From contig NZ_JACUUA010000028.1 of assembly GCF_014859565.1 (NCBI RefSeq), positions 1-27,749 on the forward strand: a stretch of DNA of 27,749 nucleotides. The letters run 5' to 3'. Positions 15,243-23,563 of this stretch are shown here, in pieces. The DNA comes from Marinospirillum sp. GTDB taxonomy: Bacteria > Pseudomonadota > Gammaproteobacteria > Pseudomonadales > Halomonadaceae. A program made the translations under genes and the position numbers. Each line of letters opens with the position of its first letter. Position 1 is the stretch's first letter. The notes below the pieces were generated by a model. The model saw only the letters and a program-made list of their open reading frames with translations. It had not been told where the DNA came from and did no database searches.

Positions 15243-16006
15243 TATCGGGCTTCCCCTCTTGAGTTACAGGACTTACCTTCCATGACCACCTCGGCAACTT
15301 TATCGGTTGCATACAGGCACAGACGGATGGGATAAGGCTTGGAAAGCTCATACAAGAGTTCAAGGTACTCTTCACCCTCCAAGGTCAAAGGCGCATGCAC
15401 CTGAAAGTCCTTGCGACCCGTATCATCAAGCGCCCACACCAGAGTGCTGTAGCCGGCTTTTTCGGCAATACCTCGCATGCCTTCTGAGAGCCAGCCAGCG
15501 GGTACTGTAGCTGAGACCGATGCAGGCTTAATGCGTTGCGACTGGCCGGTAGATCCGCTCCACCACTGACCCTTTGGCAGGACTGCGTCCGATTTCGGTC
15601 TTGCAGTATCCGTGATATGGATGCTGCCCGGCGCTCGCGTATTCAGCTGTAGATGATTAACAGAAGGAGCGGGGGCCGCTTCAGGAGATACCCTGATGCG
15701 CTCCTGATGTGCTCCCGGCATAACTGTGGGCATCGGTGGCGAGTTCTGTGCAACCTGATGATGGGTAGCAGGCATCCAGTCATTACGGCTGCCTTGGACT
15801 TGTACGGCGGTCTGCTGCTGGCGACCATCAATCTGCACAGCCTGTAAGCCTGATCCACTGCGATTATCTGCACCACCAACAAAAACCGTGCTAGCTATCA
15901 CCGGTGAGCCAAATGCCACTAAAGAAGCCAAGGCCAAAGGTATGGCAGCTTTAATTAAGGCCGAAGGCCTTGTTTTAGTTGTTACCGACCCTGATTTTTG
16001 ACGCAT
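15242..16006 (-). CDS. TcpQ-domain periplasmic protein, secretin partner (PilL-like)
   Basis: 254 aa from the ATG at 16006 with GGAG six bases upstream; a longer frame to 16090 would overlap the previous gene and has no site. A signal peptide or anchor (AAIPLALASLVAFGSPVIA) precedes a disordered Gln/Pro-rich stretch. The last 80 residues (from GWLSEGMRGIAEKAGYSTLVWAL) match the TcpQ pattern, including the late segment YPIRLCLYATDKVAEVV. TcpQ-type proteins localise and stabilise the secretin in type IVb systems; in R64 the domain occurs in PilL. Its position directly before pilN fits that role. Confidence 0.7.
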   Translation of the reverse strand: MRQKSGSVTTKTRPSALIKAAIPLALASLVAFGSPVIASTVFVGGADNRSGSGLQAVQIDGRQQQTAVQVQGSRNDWMPATHHQVAQNSPPMPTVMPGAHQERIRVSPEAAPAPSVNHLQLNTRAPGSIHITDTARPKSDAVLPKGQWWSGSTGQSQRIKPASVSATVPAGWLSEGMRGIAEKAGYSTLVWALDDTGRKDFQVHAPLTLEGEEYLELLYELSKPYPIRLCLYATDKVAEVVMEGKSCNSRGEAR

Positions 16007-16052
16007 CGGTCGCTCCACTCTATTAAGAAAAAACAAATCGTTACCCATTAGC

Positions 16053-17096
16053 CTATATAGTAGCCCGAATTGCAGGGGGGCTGATTTCAACCTGTTCAGT
16101 TAAATCGCCGATACTGTTTTTTACCCTGTACTCCCTGATTCGATCCAAGCCCTCTAGCGCCCAAGTCAAGTCCGGCTCATCGAGTCGCTCTTGATAGGCA
16201 ATCTCGCGGTAAAAGTGGCTCAGAATACCGAGCGCCTCAATGTGAACGGTTTGCCGCCCAAGGGCGTTTAATGCCCACCAAACAGGTGTGCTCGATGCAT
16301 CGACAAACAAATCATTTTTAAACCGGTTAACCGATATAAAACCATCCCTCTCACGCCCTGCTGCCAACAATCGAAGAATGGAGCCTGACGGGTAACCATG
16401 CGCACGCAGCGCCTTTAATGCCATTTGCTCGGGAGGGGGGAGGTTGGCCGGTTTTTTTTCTTTTTTTGCTCGCGCTTCTGCTATGGCGTTTAAAAGCTGT
16501 GCGAATTTCAAAACCAGGGGATTGGCATTAGCCAGCAGATCCTCATCGCTCATGCTGGCTGTTGGATTCGGCTTGCCTAGCTGCATAATCAAGGCTTTTT
16601 CGACTCGATCCATCCACTCCGGAGATCGCCACGCCATCCCTCTCAGCTTGTAAAACACAAACCAACGATTCACCGTCCAGGGTTCGCGTTCCCGATCAGA
16701 AGGCTTGCGCTCTGCATACAGGTTGCTGAGGTGGTCTCGATCCATGATTCGAAACTGCTGGCGCATACGAATCTTGCGAACCTTGAAGCCTTGGAAAATC
16801 AGAAAAAAAGCAAAGGGAGTCAGGATGGGATACCAGGCATAGCGCCCAGCAAACGCTTGATGAGCCAGCGTCAGGCTTTTGGAGTGATAACTGGCGTACT
16901 GGCTGCTCAGCTGCTCGAAAAATCCGCCCACAGCGCCCGGCAAGATGAATGCATATAGCTTTAGCGGCAAGAGATCAATGGCGCGTGAAAAACCCAGCAC
17001 GCGGTGCCCTTGCCACATCATCAGCGCCACGCCCGCTAGTGTAAAAAGAATGATGGCTATCAGGCCGTCATTGCCACCGTTACCCTGTTCCTGCAT
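16053..17096 (-). CDS. dotM: DotM/IcmP-like (R64 TrbA-like) T4SS coupling-complex protein
   Basis: 347 aa. Three N-terminal membrane segments (about residues 11-28, 42-58 and 88-103) precede a large cytoplasmic domain. The C-terminal motif WALNALGRQ...VHIEALGILSHFYREI (274-299) resembles the conserved end of DotM/IcmP and TrbA. DotM binds the coupling ATPase DotL and helps to recruit substrates. Finding it here suggests an MPF-I conjugation system; the partner dotL/trbC is not in the window. It heads the pilus operon, with the next gene starting 46 bp downstream. The weak ribosome site GGTGAG overlaps an inverted repeat described separately. Confidence 0.7.
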   Translation of the reverse strand: MQEQGNGGNDGLIAIILFTLAGVALMMWQGHRVLGFSRAIDLLPLKLYAFILPGAVGGFFEQLSSQYASYHSKSLTLAHQAFAGRYAWYPILTPFAFFLIFQGFKVRKIRMRQQFRIMDRDHLSNLYAERKPSDREREPWTVNRWFVFYKLRGMAWRSPEWMDRVEKALIMQLGKPNPTASMSDEDLLANANPLVLKFAQLLNAIAEARAKKEKKPANLPPPEQMALKALRAHGYPSGSILRLLAAGRERDGFISVNRFKNDLFVDASSTPVWWALNALGRQTVHIEALGILSHFYREIAYQERLDEPDLTWALEGLDRIREYRVKNSIGDLTEQVEISPPAIRATI

Positions 17097-17100
17097 GTCA

Positions 17101-17145
17101 ACTCACCATCCAATAAGTATTTTTTAATCATAATGGATGGTGAGT
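17101..17145 (-). promoter_or_regulatory. 12-bp perfect inverted repeat over the dotM-like ribosome site
   Basis: ACTCACCATCCA (17101-17112) and TGGATGGTGAGT (17134-17145) are exact reverse complements with a 21-base AT-rich spacer. The arm next to the gene carries GGTGAG, the likely ribosome site, eight or so bases before the ATG. The spacer holds a TATGAT that could be a -10 box, with a poor -35. The layout matches that before ftsZ, with different sequence. It could be an operator or an mRNA switch. Confidence 0.55.
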
Positions 17146-17192
17146 ATCTTCCGAATGCAGGCTGCCAGGTTCGGGCTGATCGACTATTCCCC

Positions 17193-18827
17193 TTAGGGTT
17201 GCCAGTTGTCTGGATCAAAATCCAGATAGGGGGCTACGTCACCCTGTAGATCCAGGGTCATGTAAATACCCAAGAGTTGTTCACGGCGCAGCTGTGATTC
17301 CAGCAAGTGTTGACGTAGCGAATGCTGCTCTAGCTCAGCCCGAACACGCATCAAATGAAGATCCGCTATAGCGGTATCATCAATGCGATCCACACTAGCC
17401 TCAAGGCTTTTCCTTTCCATAGTCACCAGGTAGGGTCTTGCCATCACCATGCGCGTCAGGCCATCCCTGAGAACATTATTCATTATTACCGCATTCCACC
17501 CTTTTACCTGCAGCTCTTCGGGAGCATCAGGATGCAGATTAACAACCTGGGGCAGATCCAGTGTCCTGCCAAGCAAGATGTTCGCAATCCGAACAGCTTC
17601 ATGAGGTTGTCCCATGCCATTCATCAGGAATTCCCCGGTTTTTAAATGAGGATTATCCCTTAAAAATATCAGGTCATGGCGCAGCACAGTGAGCAGCGGG
17701 TAACCATGCCTCAATAGGTCAATATCTTGCTCAGATGAATTGCCTGCAAAAAAGCCAGCCATCTGATCCATATTAGGATCGTAATACAGCTCCTCAATAC
17801 TTGATTCTGTTAAGCGCTGCAGCTTGGATTGTTGACGGGAAGCCTGCTGGATATACCAAAGATCGTTAATATTGACCAGTCCACGCAGGTGCTGACGAGC
17901 CATTATCAAGATTTCTCGGTCGATGGCTGCATCCACTTGCTCATAGCGCTGGCCGTTGATGATTTGCTGGTGTGCATAGCTTGTAGAGTGGTAAGTGTCC
18001 TCCACCTCTCTTAATGCAGCATCGTCACCTGCCTGAGCTCTGCTTAGGAGGCTCAGTAGTTGTTGTTCTGTTTTGCCTGCTAAAAATATCCTGTACTCAA
18101 GCGCCTTGTTTTCGGCGATGCTTTTTGTTTGCTCAAGGGTGTAAGTCTTTTGCAAGGATTCGTTTAATTCCGCATCCCGCTCATAAACAGTGGGAGCATC
18201 GAGTGTCATTTTTATCACCACTTGATCACCCGGTACCCAGCCGAACCCAGGCTCCTGATGAAGTCCCTTAGGAAAATCAAAAACAAGCTCATTGACCTGG
18301 GTTGCTTCATTGCCGGTAAGCCATAGTGGATTAGCCCCCATGGCACCCACGCCGACAGCACCATCTCCGTAGGCTGCTTCTAGAGAACCAAGCCAATCCA
18401 GGGCTCGACCGCCCTCACGCATCAGCTGTTCCGGTGCTGTCAACAGATCAAGAGGGCCGCCACCAGCGCTACCGGAAACCCCGCCAGAAAGGATTGGGTG
18501 ATTAAAGTCCGGTGTCACTGTTTCAACCGTCATCCATGAGCTCGGTATCTGATTGCCGATCACGGCCAGATCAGCCATTGTTTCCTCAAAGCCGGGCTCT
18601 CCAGGGCAAGGAATGCGGATATTGATGTTGATCTGATATAAAAGATTAATATCCTTCAAGGCATCAAGCCACGCTTTGAGCTCGAGCCACATGTCACGAT
18701 AATCAAACATGACAACAAAAGGATCAATTGTCATGCATACCGCTTCTGCCCGCTGGACAGTGCCGACCGGTTGCAACAGCATTAACGCAGCGGCAAAGGC
18801 GATCAGCTTCTTTCTGAGTGAGATCAC
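17193..18827 (-). CDS. Large secreted protein of a three-member paralogous set (member 3)
   Basis: 544 aa, function not recognised. A signal peptide (KLIAFAAALMLLQPVG, cut near QRAEA) indicates export. Near residues 40-70 lies FDYRDMWLELKAWLDALKDI, similar to FDYKAWLAALIASLEARL in member 2. The central part is helical. Near the C-terminus LLESQLRREQLLGIYMTL matches LLESSLRQEVLLSLL in member 2 and LLESSLRQERILGALL in member 1. The start overlaps the stop of member 2 by four bases, so translation is coupled. It ends the operon, about 100 bp before the dotM-like gene. A periplasmic or surface structural role in conjugation is inferred from location only. Confidence 0.75.
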   Translation of the reverse strand: MISLRKKLIAFAAALMLLQPVGTVQRAEAVCMTIDPFVVMFDYRDMWLELKAWLDALKDINLLYQININIRIPCPGEPGFEETMADLAVIGNQIPSSWMTVETVTPDFNHPILSGGVSGSAGGGPLDLLTAPEQLMREGGRALDWLGSLEAAYGDGAVGVGAMGANPLWLTGNEATQVNELVFDFPKGLHQEPGFGWVPGDQVVIKMTLDAPTVYERDAELNESLQKTYTLEQTKSIAENKALEYRIFLAGKTEQQLLSLLSRAQAGDDAALREVEDTYHSTSYAHQQIINGQRYEQVDAAIDREILIMARQHLRGLVNINDLWYIQQASRQQSKLQRLTESSIEELYYDPNMDQMAGFFAGNSSEQDIDLLRHGYPLLTVLRHDLIFLRDNPHLKTGEFLMNGMGQPHEAVRIANILLGRTLDLPQVVNLHPDAPEELQVKGWNAVIMNNVLRDGLTRMVMARPYLVTMERKSLEASVDRIDDTAIADLHLMRVRAELEQHSLRQHLLESQLRREQLLGIYMTLDLQGDVAPYLDFDPDNWQP

Positions 18828-20506
18828 ATCTGCCCCCGCTTTGTAATAATCAAAAGGCTTAATAAAACCTCCTGTCGCAAGCTTGATTCCAAAAGTTTGC
18901 GCTCAATATCCAAAATCACCCGCTGCGCCAAAAGCTCCTGCTTCATGTTTCCCGTTCTATTTGAATCACCCACTGATTCAGTCATCGCGGTTAGGGTGGC
19001 TCGTGCGCTTTCAGACCACTCCATTTCTTGAGCCAGCATCCGCACAGCAACGCCACCTAGATACTCTTTCATTGAAAACCTGGACTGCTCGAACATACGG
19101 TGAATTGTGATCTCGAAAGCAGAAGCTATTTCAGTGTTGCTCTCTGGTAGCCATGGAAAGGCTTCTGGCTGATCATGACCAGGGCTAAATCTGTCAGCAT
19201 AATCAGGGGCATCTTCTGGCTGAACATAAGGCACCAGCTTCTCCACCTCAATATCGAGGCGATCCAATACTTTTCTTGCTTCACGCAACTCCCTGGCCGC
19301 CCTCTGGGTATCGGTAACATGATCATAGAGCTCCGCTGGAGGCAGGGTGCCAATAAAGTTCCTTCGATGCTCAAGTGCAACCTTTGTTCTTGATGTAAGG
19401 GCTCTATGTTCCACCCTGACAACATTAGGTATCGGTTCCAAGGTTAGCTTATCTGCCTCCTCCCACAACCTGTCAGATATTTTACCGTAAGCTTCTTCAA
19501 GCTTGTCGTTAATCGGAAGGTGAGTAAAAAGATCATAACAAAAGCAGTAGACTGGTGTATAAACACACATCGGATAGTAAAGTGTTGCAACGCTTGCCAT
19601 CACCTGACCGAACAAATCATCAATCATATCCTGGATCATTTGAGCCGCTGCATTTATTGCGTTGTTTAAAATACTGGATATATCTGCAAGCTCTATCTCC
19701 ATGCTGAGCATATAATCCTCAAGGTCAGCCAATCTTCGGTCAATAGGCTGCCTCGGAAAACATTCATCGCTATAGCCGCAAAACTGAGCTTCAAGTTCGC
19801 ATATATAGCGCCTCCGCAATTCCTGCATCGCAACATCTGTCGGGTAAAACATTTTATTGATCGGATTCGAGATCAACGACTCCATGTCTTTATAGATCTG
19901 TTCTGTTAGATCGATGGATCGCTTGCTGAAATCGCGTTCTAAGCGCTTCCCCAGCGAAGCTGCCGCCCTCGCCTCAACAGGCTGAGCCCTCCCTCCAAGA
20001 GATTCTGCGGTACTTGATATGAACTCTCGCGGCATCAAGGTTTCGAATGCACCAGATCTCAAGGAGCTGTAAGTATCCTCTGCATTCATTCGGACTTCTT
20101 GCAAGATCGTGCAGACTTCTGCTTTAAGCCTCGCCTCTAGCGATGCGATCAGTGCGGCAAGCCAGGCTTTGTAATCAAAAATCTGCAACCAAAACAACAT
20201 CCTTGGATCAGCAAGACTGATCTCCAAATAAAAGTCCGGTATTCGCGGGACCGTAATATCTATTTGAAGGTCTGGAATCACGGGAATCTGGAAGGATGGC
20301 ATGCAAATTTCCACTGAGGCAGATGCCCCTACCCCCATATTGACCGATGAATTGCCGATCTGCTGCTGATGGCTTACGGATGCCCCTGCACCAACACCGA
20401 CTGAACCGCCGCCCACTGTGGTTGTCTGAGCGCCTGCCTGGGCAGGCACTACAATCAGAACAGCAGCGACACACGCCCAGGCAAATGACAGTAGAACCGA
20501 TCTCAT
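18824..20506 (-). CDS. Large secreted protein of a three-member paralogous set (member 2)
   Basis: 560 aa, function not recognised. A signal peptide (LLSFAWACVAAVLIVVPAQAGA) is followed by a Gly/Val/Ser repeat stretch (GGGSVGVGAGASVS) and then helices. Two Cys clusters are notable: CELEAQFCGYSDECF near 245-260 and CVYTPVYCFCYDLF near 335-350, suggesting disulfides made in the periplasm. The C-terminus has the shared motif LLESSLRQEVLLSLL. It overlaps both neighbouring genes by four bases. Cys-rich exported proteins of similar size occur in conjugation systems (TraH and TraN types), but no family motif is visible. Confidence 0.75.
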   Translation of the reverse strand: MRSVLLSFAWACVAAVLIVVPAQAGAQTTTVGGGSVGVGAGASVSHQQQIGNSSVNMGVGASASVEICMPSFQIPVIPDLQIDITVPRIPDFYLEISLADPRMLFWLQIFDYKAWLAALIASLEARLKAEVCTILQEVRMNAEDTYSSLRSGAFETLMPREFISSTAESLGGRAQPVEARAAASLGKRLERDFSKRSIDLTEQIYKDMESLISNPINKMFYPTDVAMQELRRRYICELEAQFCGYSDECFPRQPIDRRLADLEDYMLSMEIELADISSILNNAINAAAQMIQDMIDDLFGQVMASVATLYYPMCVYTPVYCFCYDLFTHLPINDKLEEAYGKISDRLWEEADKLTLEPIPNVVRVEHRALTSRTKVALEHRRNFIGTLPPAELYDHVTDTQRAARELREARKVLDRLDIEVEKLVPYVQPEDAPDYADRFSPGHDQPEAFPWLPESNTEIASAFEITIHRMFEQSRFSMKEYLGGVAVRMLAQEMEWSESARATLTAMTESVGDSNRTGNMKQELLAQRVILDIERKLLESSLRQEVLLSLLIITKRGQM

Positions 20507-21429
20507 CGACCAAACTCCGCCTGCATCAACGCATCAACATTGTGAAGATGGTGCTCTTTTGCATGAATGGCAAGCAAAGCACCAAGAATGCGCTCCTGAC
20601 GCAGACTGGACTCCAGTAATGCCAGAGAGGTATAACCGTTCAACTCGGATTGAGCCAATGCCTGTAGCGATAAGAGTGTTGCCGGGTTGGTACTGTCGTT
20701 CTCCGCTGCCTTGGAGATAGTCATGGCTTTATCAGCCTGACCACGCAGCATTCCAGCATGTAATGGATATTGCTTTATTGAGTCTTGAGCCAAAAGCTGC
20801 TGTTGGATATACGAAATCCTGGATAATTCGTATTCAATGCCTGCCGCTGTATTCAGCTGATTATTGGGGACTGGCTCGGTATAGGTTTCCATGGCAAGCA
20901 GTCGAGCATGATTGCGAATTGTTTCAAGATCTTCTTCGGTCAGCTCACCGCTGAGTGGCGGATGTGGCGGCGGCAGGATTTTCTCTATTTGCGCGCCGAT
21001 CATCTGTCCATTTGGATCGACAATAATGCTTAGCATAGAGCGATTGTGGAGACCGACATTACTTCTTGCGCCCGTACCTGGATCAATGACGCCGGTCACG
21101 AGCCGAACAGCAATGCCTTCATTGTAATATAGTTCCTCGTTGCGTAAATGATGAAAGCCAAAGCGGATCTGAATCCAATCGCTCAACCCATATTTATCCA
21201 AAAAGGCAGATATGTTGTTATTCCATTGCTCAACCATGCTTGCGTACTCTTGTATCACCTTGATGGTTGTACCTAGTTGAGCAGCCTGGGTTGGGATCAG
21301 AGTGGTCGCTGAAGCATTCGCATGATTGACAGATAGCGCGGGGGAAAGAACAGCGACAGAGAGGGCGGCAGCTAGAATACCGGTACGAACCTGATGAACC
21401 TTTGTCTTGAGAGTGCTAAGTTTTAACAT
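20503..21429 (-). CDS. Secreted protein of a three-member paralogous set (member 1), VirB5/TrbJ-like layout
   Basis: 308 aa. A signal peptide (ILAAALSVAVLSPALSVNHANA) is followed by IKVIQEYASMVEQWNNNISAFLDKY, a Gln/Asn-rich helix like those in VirB5/TrbJ minor-pilus proteins, though a firm match is not claimed. The C-terminal motif LLESSLRQERILGALLAI is shared with the two following genes. It starts an operon: a terminator lies upstream and the next gene overlaps by four bases. The ATG has only a weak AGGCG site inside the palindrome AGGCGCCT, while a perfect AGGAGGT lies too far upstream (about 30 bases) to serve it. Confidence 0.75.
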   Translation of the reverse strand: MLKLSTLKTKVHQVRTGILAAALSVAVLSPALSVNHANASATTLIPTQAAQLGTTIKVIQEYASMVEQWNNNISAFLDKYGLSDWIQIRFGFHHLRNEELYYNEGIAVRLVTGVIDPGTGARSNVGLHNRSMLSIIVDPNGQMIGAQIEKILPPPHPPLSGELTEEDLETIRNHARLLAMETYTEPVPNNQLNTAAGIEYELSRISYIQQQLLAQDSIKQYPLHAGMLRGQADKAMTISKAAENDSTNPATLLSLQALAQSELNGYTSLALLESSLRQERILGALLAIHAKEHHLHNVDALMQAEFGR

Positions 21430-21517
21430 AAAAGGCGCCTATGACCGATAAAGCGTTAAGGTTTACCTCCTACTCTAGCGAAAAGCTCTCGACTTGCGGT
21501 TTCACTGAATGCAGTCG

Positions 21518-21543
21518 AAAAAAAACCTCCACTTGGGAGGCTT
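21518..21543 (-). terminator. Intrinsic terminator after the 244-aa gene
   Basis: On the minus strand AAGCCTCC, loop CAAGT and GGAGGTTT are followed by a run of eight Ts (including the last stem bases). It lies about 20 bases after the stop codon at 21564 and separates that gene from the three-paralogue operon. Confidence 0.8.
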
Positions 21544-21563
21544 CTCTTCTTTTTCGGCCTGCT

Positions 21564-22298
21564 TTACCATTTCCAGCCGCGCCACTCCGCTCCAGGCAGC
21601 TCAATTTCTGGTGGATTGACACTGGTGGCTAACGGATCATCAATGCGCAATTGCAAGAGCTCTCGGTCAAAAATCCTGCATATTGGCACCTCCCCCACCC
21701 CGGGAATATCCATGACCCAAATCACCATCTTGACCTGAGTCTGATGCATAAGAGCCAGATGGCGAGCCACCTCTTCATGTAGCTCCGGGTGTCTGTGTAA
21801 ATGCAGGTAAGGCGAGGCTACACTCCAGCGCTCACGCAGCTCATTCAAAAGCTCCCGTGGAAATTTACCGGCCCCCAGGTAGGCAACCCCTGAATGCAAA
21901 GGGGACTTCCAGGCATGAAACGGCAAGTCCTCAGCACTAGACTGCATCTGTATGGTCATTGATCCCGATAACCGGATCGTATTAATCTCGTCATGGTGCG
22001 CACTACGAGCCATGTTACTCAGGACTTTCCCATGAGTCTGCGCAAGCACCAGGTACAAGCCTTCAGGCAGATCAAGCCCAGGAGGTACAGTCTGCTGACC
22101 TGACAGATGAAGCTTGTTGGTCTTCGCATCATAGTTAAGCTCTGATGCCTCTCTCCAGAAGATGTAGCCAGCAAGCGCAGGCATGTACATGCGCTCAAAT
22201 TTATTTTTTTCGAGCATCTCTTGATGATCAAAAGTCAAGGTGGGTGATCCCTTGATTTTTTGAGTATTTTTTCGCAGCTCTAAATCGACAGGGCTCAT
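21564..22298 (-). CDS. Hypothetical cytoplasmic protein
   Basis: 244 aa from the ATG at 22298, chosen because GGGAG lies seven bases upstream; the frame is open to 22376 but without a site. No signal peptide or membrane helix is seen. The protein contains two segments with beta-strand character (MYMPALAGYIFWREASELNYD and LPEGLYLVLAQTHG) and a His-rich helix (YLHLHRHPELHEEVARHLALMHQ). I do not recognise a family. It stands alone, divergent from the 202-aa gene across a 220-bp regulatory region and closed by its own terminator. That placement would suit a regulator or accessory transfer gene, but nothing in the sequence proves it. Confidence 0.65.
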   Translation of the reverse strand: MSPVDLELRKNTQKIKGSPTLTFDHQEMLEKNKFERMYMPALAGYIFWREASELNYDAKTNKLHLSGQQTVPPGLDLPEGLYLVLAQTHGKVLSNMARSAHHDEINTIRLSGSMTIQMQSSAEDLPFHAWKSPLHSGVAYLGAGKFPRELLNELRERWSVASPYLHLHRHPELHEEVARHLALMHQTQVKMVIWVMDIPGVGEVPICRIFDRELLQLRIDDPLATSVNPPEIELPGAEWRGWKW

Positions 22299-22412
22299 AC
22301 AGTAGCTCCCAATTTTAATATAAGGACAGCCCGACCAACCTTCGGGCGTAGTCGTAAGACAATGCGCTTCAGCCAAAATTAGCTGCGCGTATCTTACAGG
22401 TTATCCTAAAGC

Positions 22413-22441
22413 TGGACATTTTAGGGTAATCTGTATACAAT
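22413..22441 (+). promoter_or_regulatory. Sigma-70 promoter for the 202-aa/icmT operon
   Basis: TGGACA (22413-22418) and TACAAT (22436-22441) each differ from the sigma-70 consensus by one base and are separated by 17 bp. They point to the plus-strand gene at 22520, giving a leader of about 70 bases. Confidence 0.65.
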
Positions 22442-22478
22442 ATTAGTCGAATACACGGTTTTACTCAACACCCCTGAT

Positions 22479-22496
22479 ACTGTAATTAATTACAGT
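22479..22496. promoter_or_regulatory. 18-bp perfect palindrome in the leader, likely operator
   Basis: ACTGTAATTAATTACAGT is a perfect AT-rich palindrome without spacer, located some 30 bases after the predicted transcription start and 24 bases before the ATG. It has the form of a binding site for a dimeric helix-turn-helix regulator. Its GTAATT core also occurs in the 16-bp repeats at 27686-27749. Confidence 0.55.
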
Positions 22497-22519
22497 GTCG
22501 CAATATCGGAGTAGTCATT

Positions 22520-23128
22520 ATGTCTTTTAGCCCCAAGCCAAACGCAGTATCAGCATCATCCCAGTCCGACGCCCCGAACGCCATTGACTTTCCTGGAGAG
22601 GTCATTCCATCCAGCGAAAGTATTCGCAGCACACACATCGAGTCACTGAAAAATCTATCCAATTTGACTATCGGCATCCTGCTGGGTGCTCTCGGCCTGT
22701 CCACACAGCGCGGCTGGTACGAAGTGGTCAACAAAGATGAACCCATGCAACCGGCAGACAAAATTATAGTGGCCAGTCTTGTTCGCTGGTATTTAAGGCA
22801 TCCTGAATACTTACCTAAACTGCATGTGGATTATCCTGCATTATTTGAAAGGATTAATCGCCTGCTTCCTGAGAAGTCTCAAGCCAAAGAGTCCTACGAA
22901 ATTGTTTTTCATCGTAAATATGAAACAATTATGAGTTATGCCAAGGTTGGCCAGCAGCCTGATCAAGATGTCAATCAAATGTGCCTGATGATGCAATCCA
23001 TGAGTGATGATCATCTGGTAGAGTTTTGGAATATGGCGCTCGAAAGCAATCCATCGCAGATCAGCGATGCTGATCAGTGGCGATTTGATGCAGGCAAGCG
23101 CCCTCTCCATAAGCGTCGAAGCACCTAA
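22520..23128 (+). CDS. Hypothetical protein before the icmT-like gene
   Basis: 202 aa, not recognised. It starts at an ATG with GGAG eight bases upstream. The first 40 residues are Ser/Pro-rich and probably disordered. Residues 45-105 form the best-defined part, helices with LSNLTIGILLGALGLSTQRGWYEVVNKDEPMQPADK, which reads like a small helix-turn-helix or Cro-like fold (TIGILLGALGLS then QRGWYEVV). The C-terminus is basic (GKRPLHKRRST). There is no signal peptide or membrane span. Co-transcription with an IcmT-like gene suggests a transfer function or a regulator of it; the palindrome in its leader would fit autoregulation. These roles are inference. Confidence 0.7.
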   Translation: MSFSPKPNAVSASSQSDAPNAIDFPGEVIPSSESIRSTHIESLKNLSNLTIGILLGALGLSTQRGWYEVVNKDEPMQPADKIIVASLVRWYLRHPEYLPKLHVDYPALFERINRLLPEKSQAKESYEIVFHRKYETIMSYAKVGQQPDQDVNQMCLMMQSMSDDHLVEFWNMALESNPSQISDADQWRFDAGKRPLHKRRST

Positions 23129-23155
23129 ACCTAATCTAAAGGCGGTTCCAGACAG

Positions 23156-23488
23156 ATGGCCATCTCAGGAAATACCCGTGGTAAAGATGACTCCATTGAG
23201 CGTCGCCATTACACGCTTGAGGAGTTGCTCGAAAACTTTGAAATGGACGGCCATCAAAACCCAACGAAATTCATTTTCTTTGATTCATGGATTGCAATTC
23301 CGCTGGTGGCCGGTATCTATACGCTCAGCAGCACCCTGTTGCTGGTCACTTTGTTTTTGGTGCTGCTGAGTATTCGCATCAAGATCCGACACAAGGGAAC
23401 TCAGGGTATTCTTGGGTGGTATGTAAAAATGAAGCGCATTTGGTTTACTGGTACAAAAAAAATGCCGCGGCATCATGCCAGCTGCTGA
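23156..23488 (+). CDS. icmT: IcmT/TraK-like small membrane protein of a type IVB secretion system
   Basis: 110 aa. After a polar N-terminus of about 35 residues comes PTKFIFFDSWIAIPLVAGIYTLSSTLLLVTLFLVLLSI in two membrane helices, then a basic tail (RIKIRHKGTQGILGWYVKMKRIWFTG). IcmT and R64 TraK share this short plan: a Pro...(F/V)D motif directly before two helices and an Arg-rich end finishing in Gly. IcmT is an essential small component of Dot/Icm systems. The N-terminal extension is longer than in Legionella IcmT. It lies 27 bp after the 202-aa gene with an AAGGCGG site, and a terminator closes the operon. Confidence 0.65.
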   Translation: MAISGNTRGKDDSIERRHYTLEELLENFEMDGHQNPTKFIFFDSWIAIPLVAGIYTLSSTLLLVTLFLVLLSIRIKIRHKGTQGILGWYVKMKRIWFTGTKKMPRHHASC

Positions 23489-23502
23489 ATGCTGAATGCT
23501 GA

Positions 23503-23539
23503 ACAACAAAAAACCGCTCCAAGAGCGGTTTTTTGTTGT
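23503..23539. terminator. Bidirectional intrinsic terminator
   Basis: A perfect 17-bp stem (23503-23519 with 23523-23539, core ACCGCTC/GAGCGGT) surrounds the loop CAA. It has an A-run on one side and TTTTTT on the other, so it works on both strands. It separates the plus-strand icmT operon from the converging broken gene on the minus strand. Three imperfect copies of GCTGAAT precede it at 23484-23503. Confidence 0.92.
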
Positions 23540-23563
23540 AGATCAATGATTTCAGTTATTCGC

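Noticed and set aside
21464..21474. AGGAGGT ribosome site on the minus strand upstream of the 308-aa gene
   Set aside because: No ATG, GTG or TTG stands at a usable distance, and the frame of the downstream gene has a stop between.
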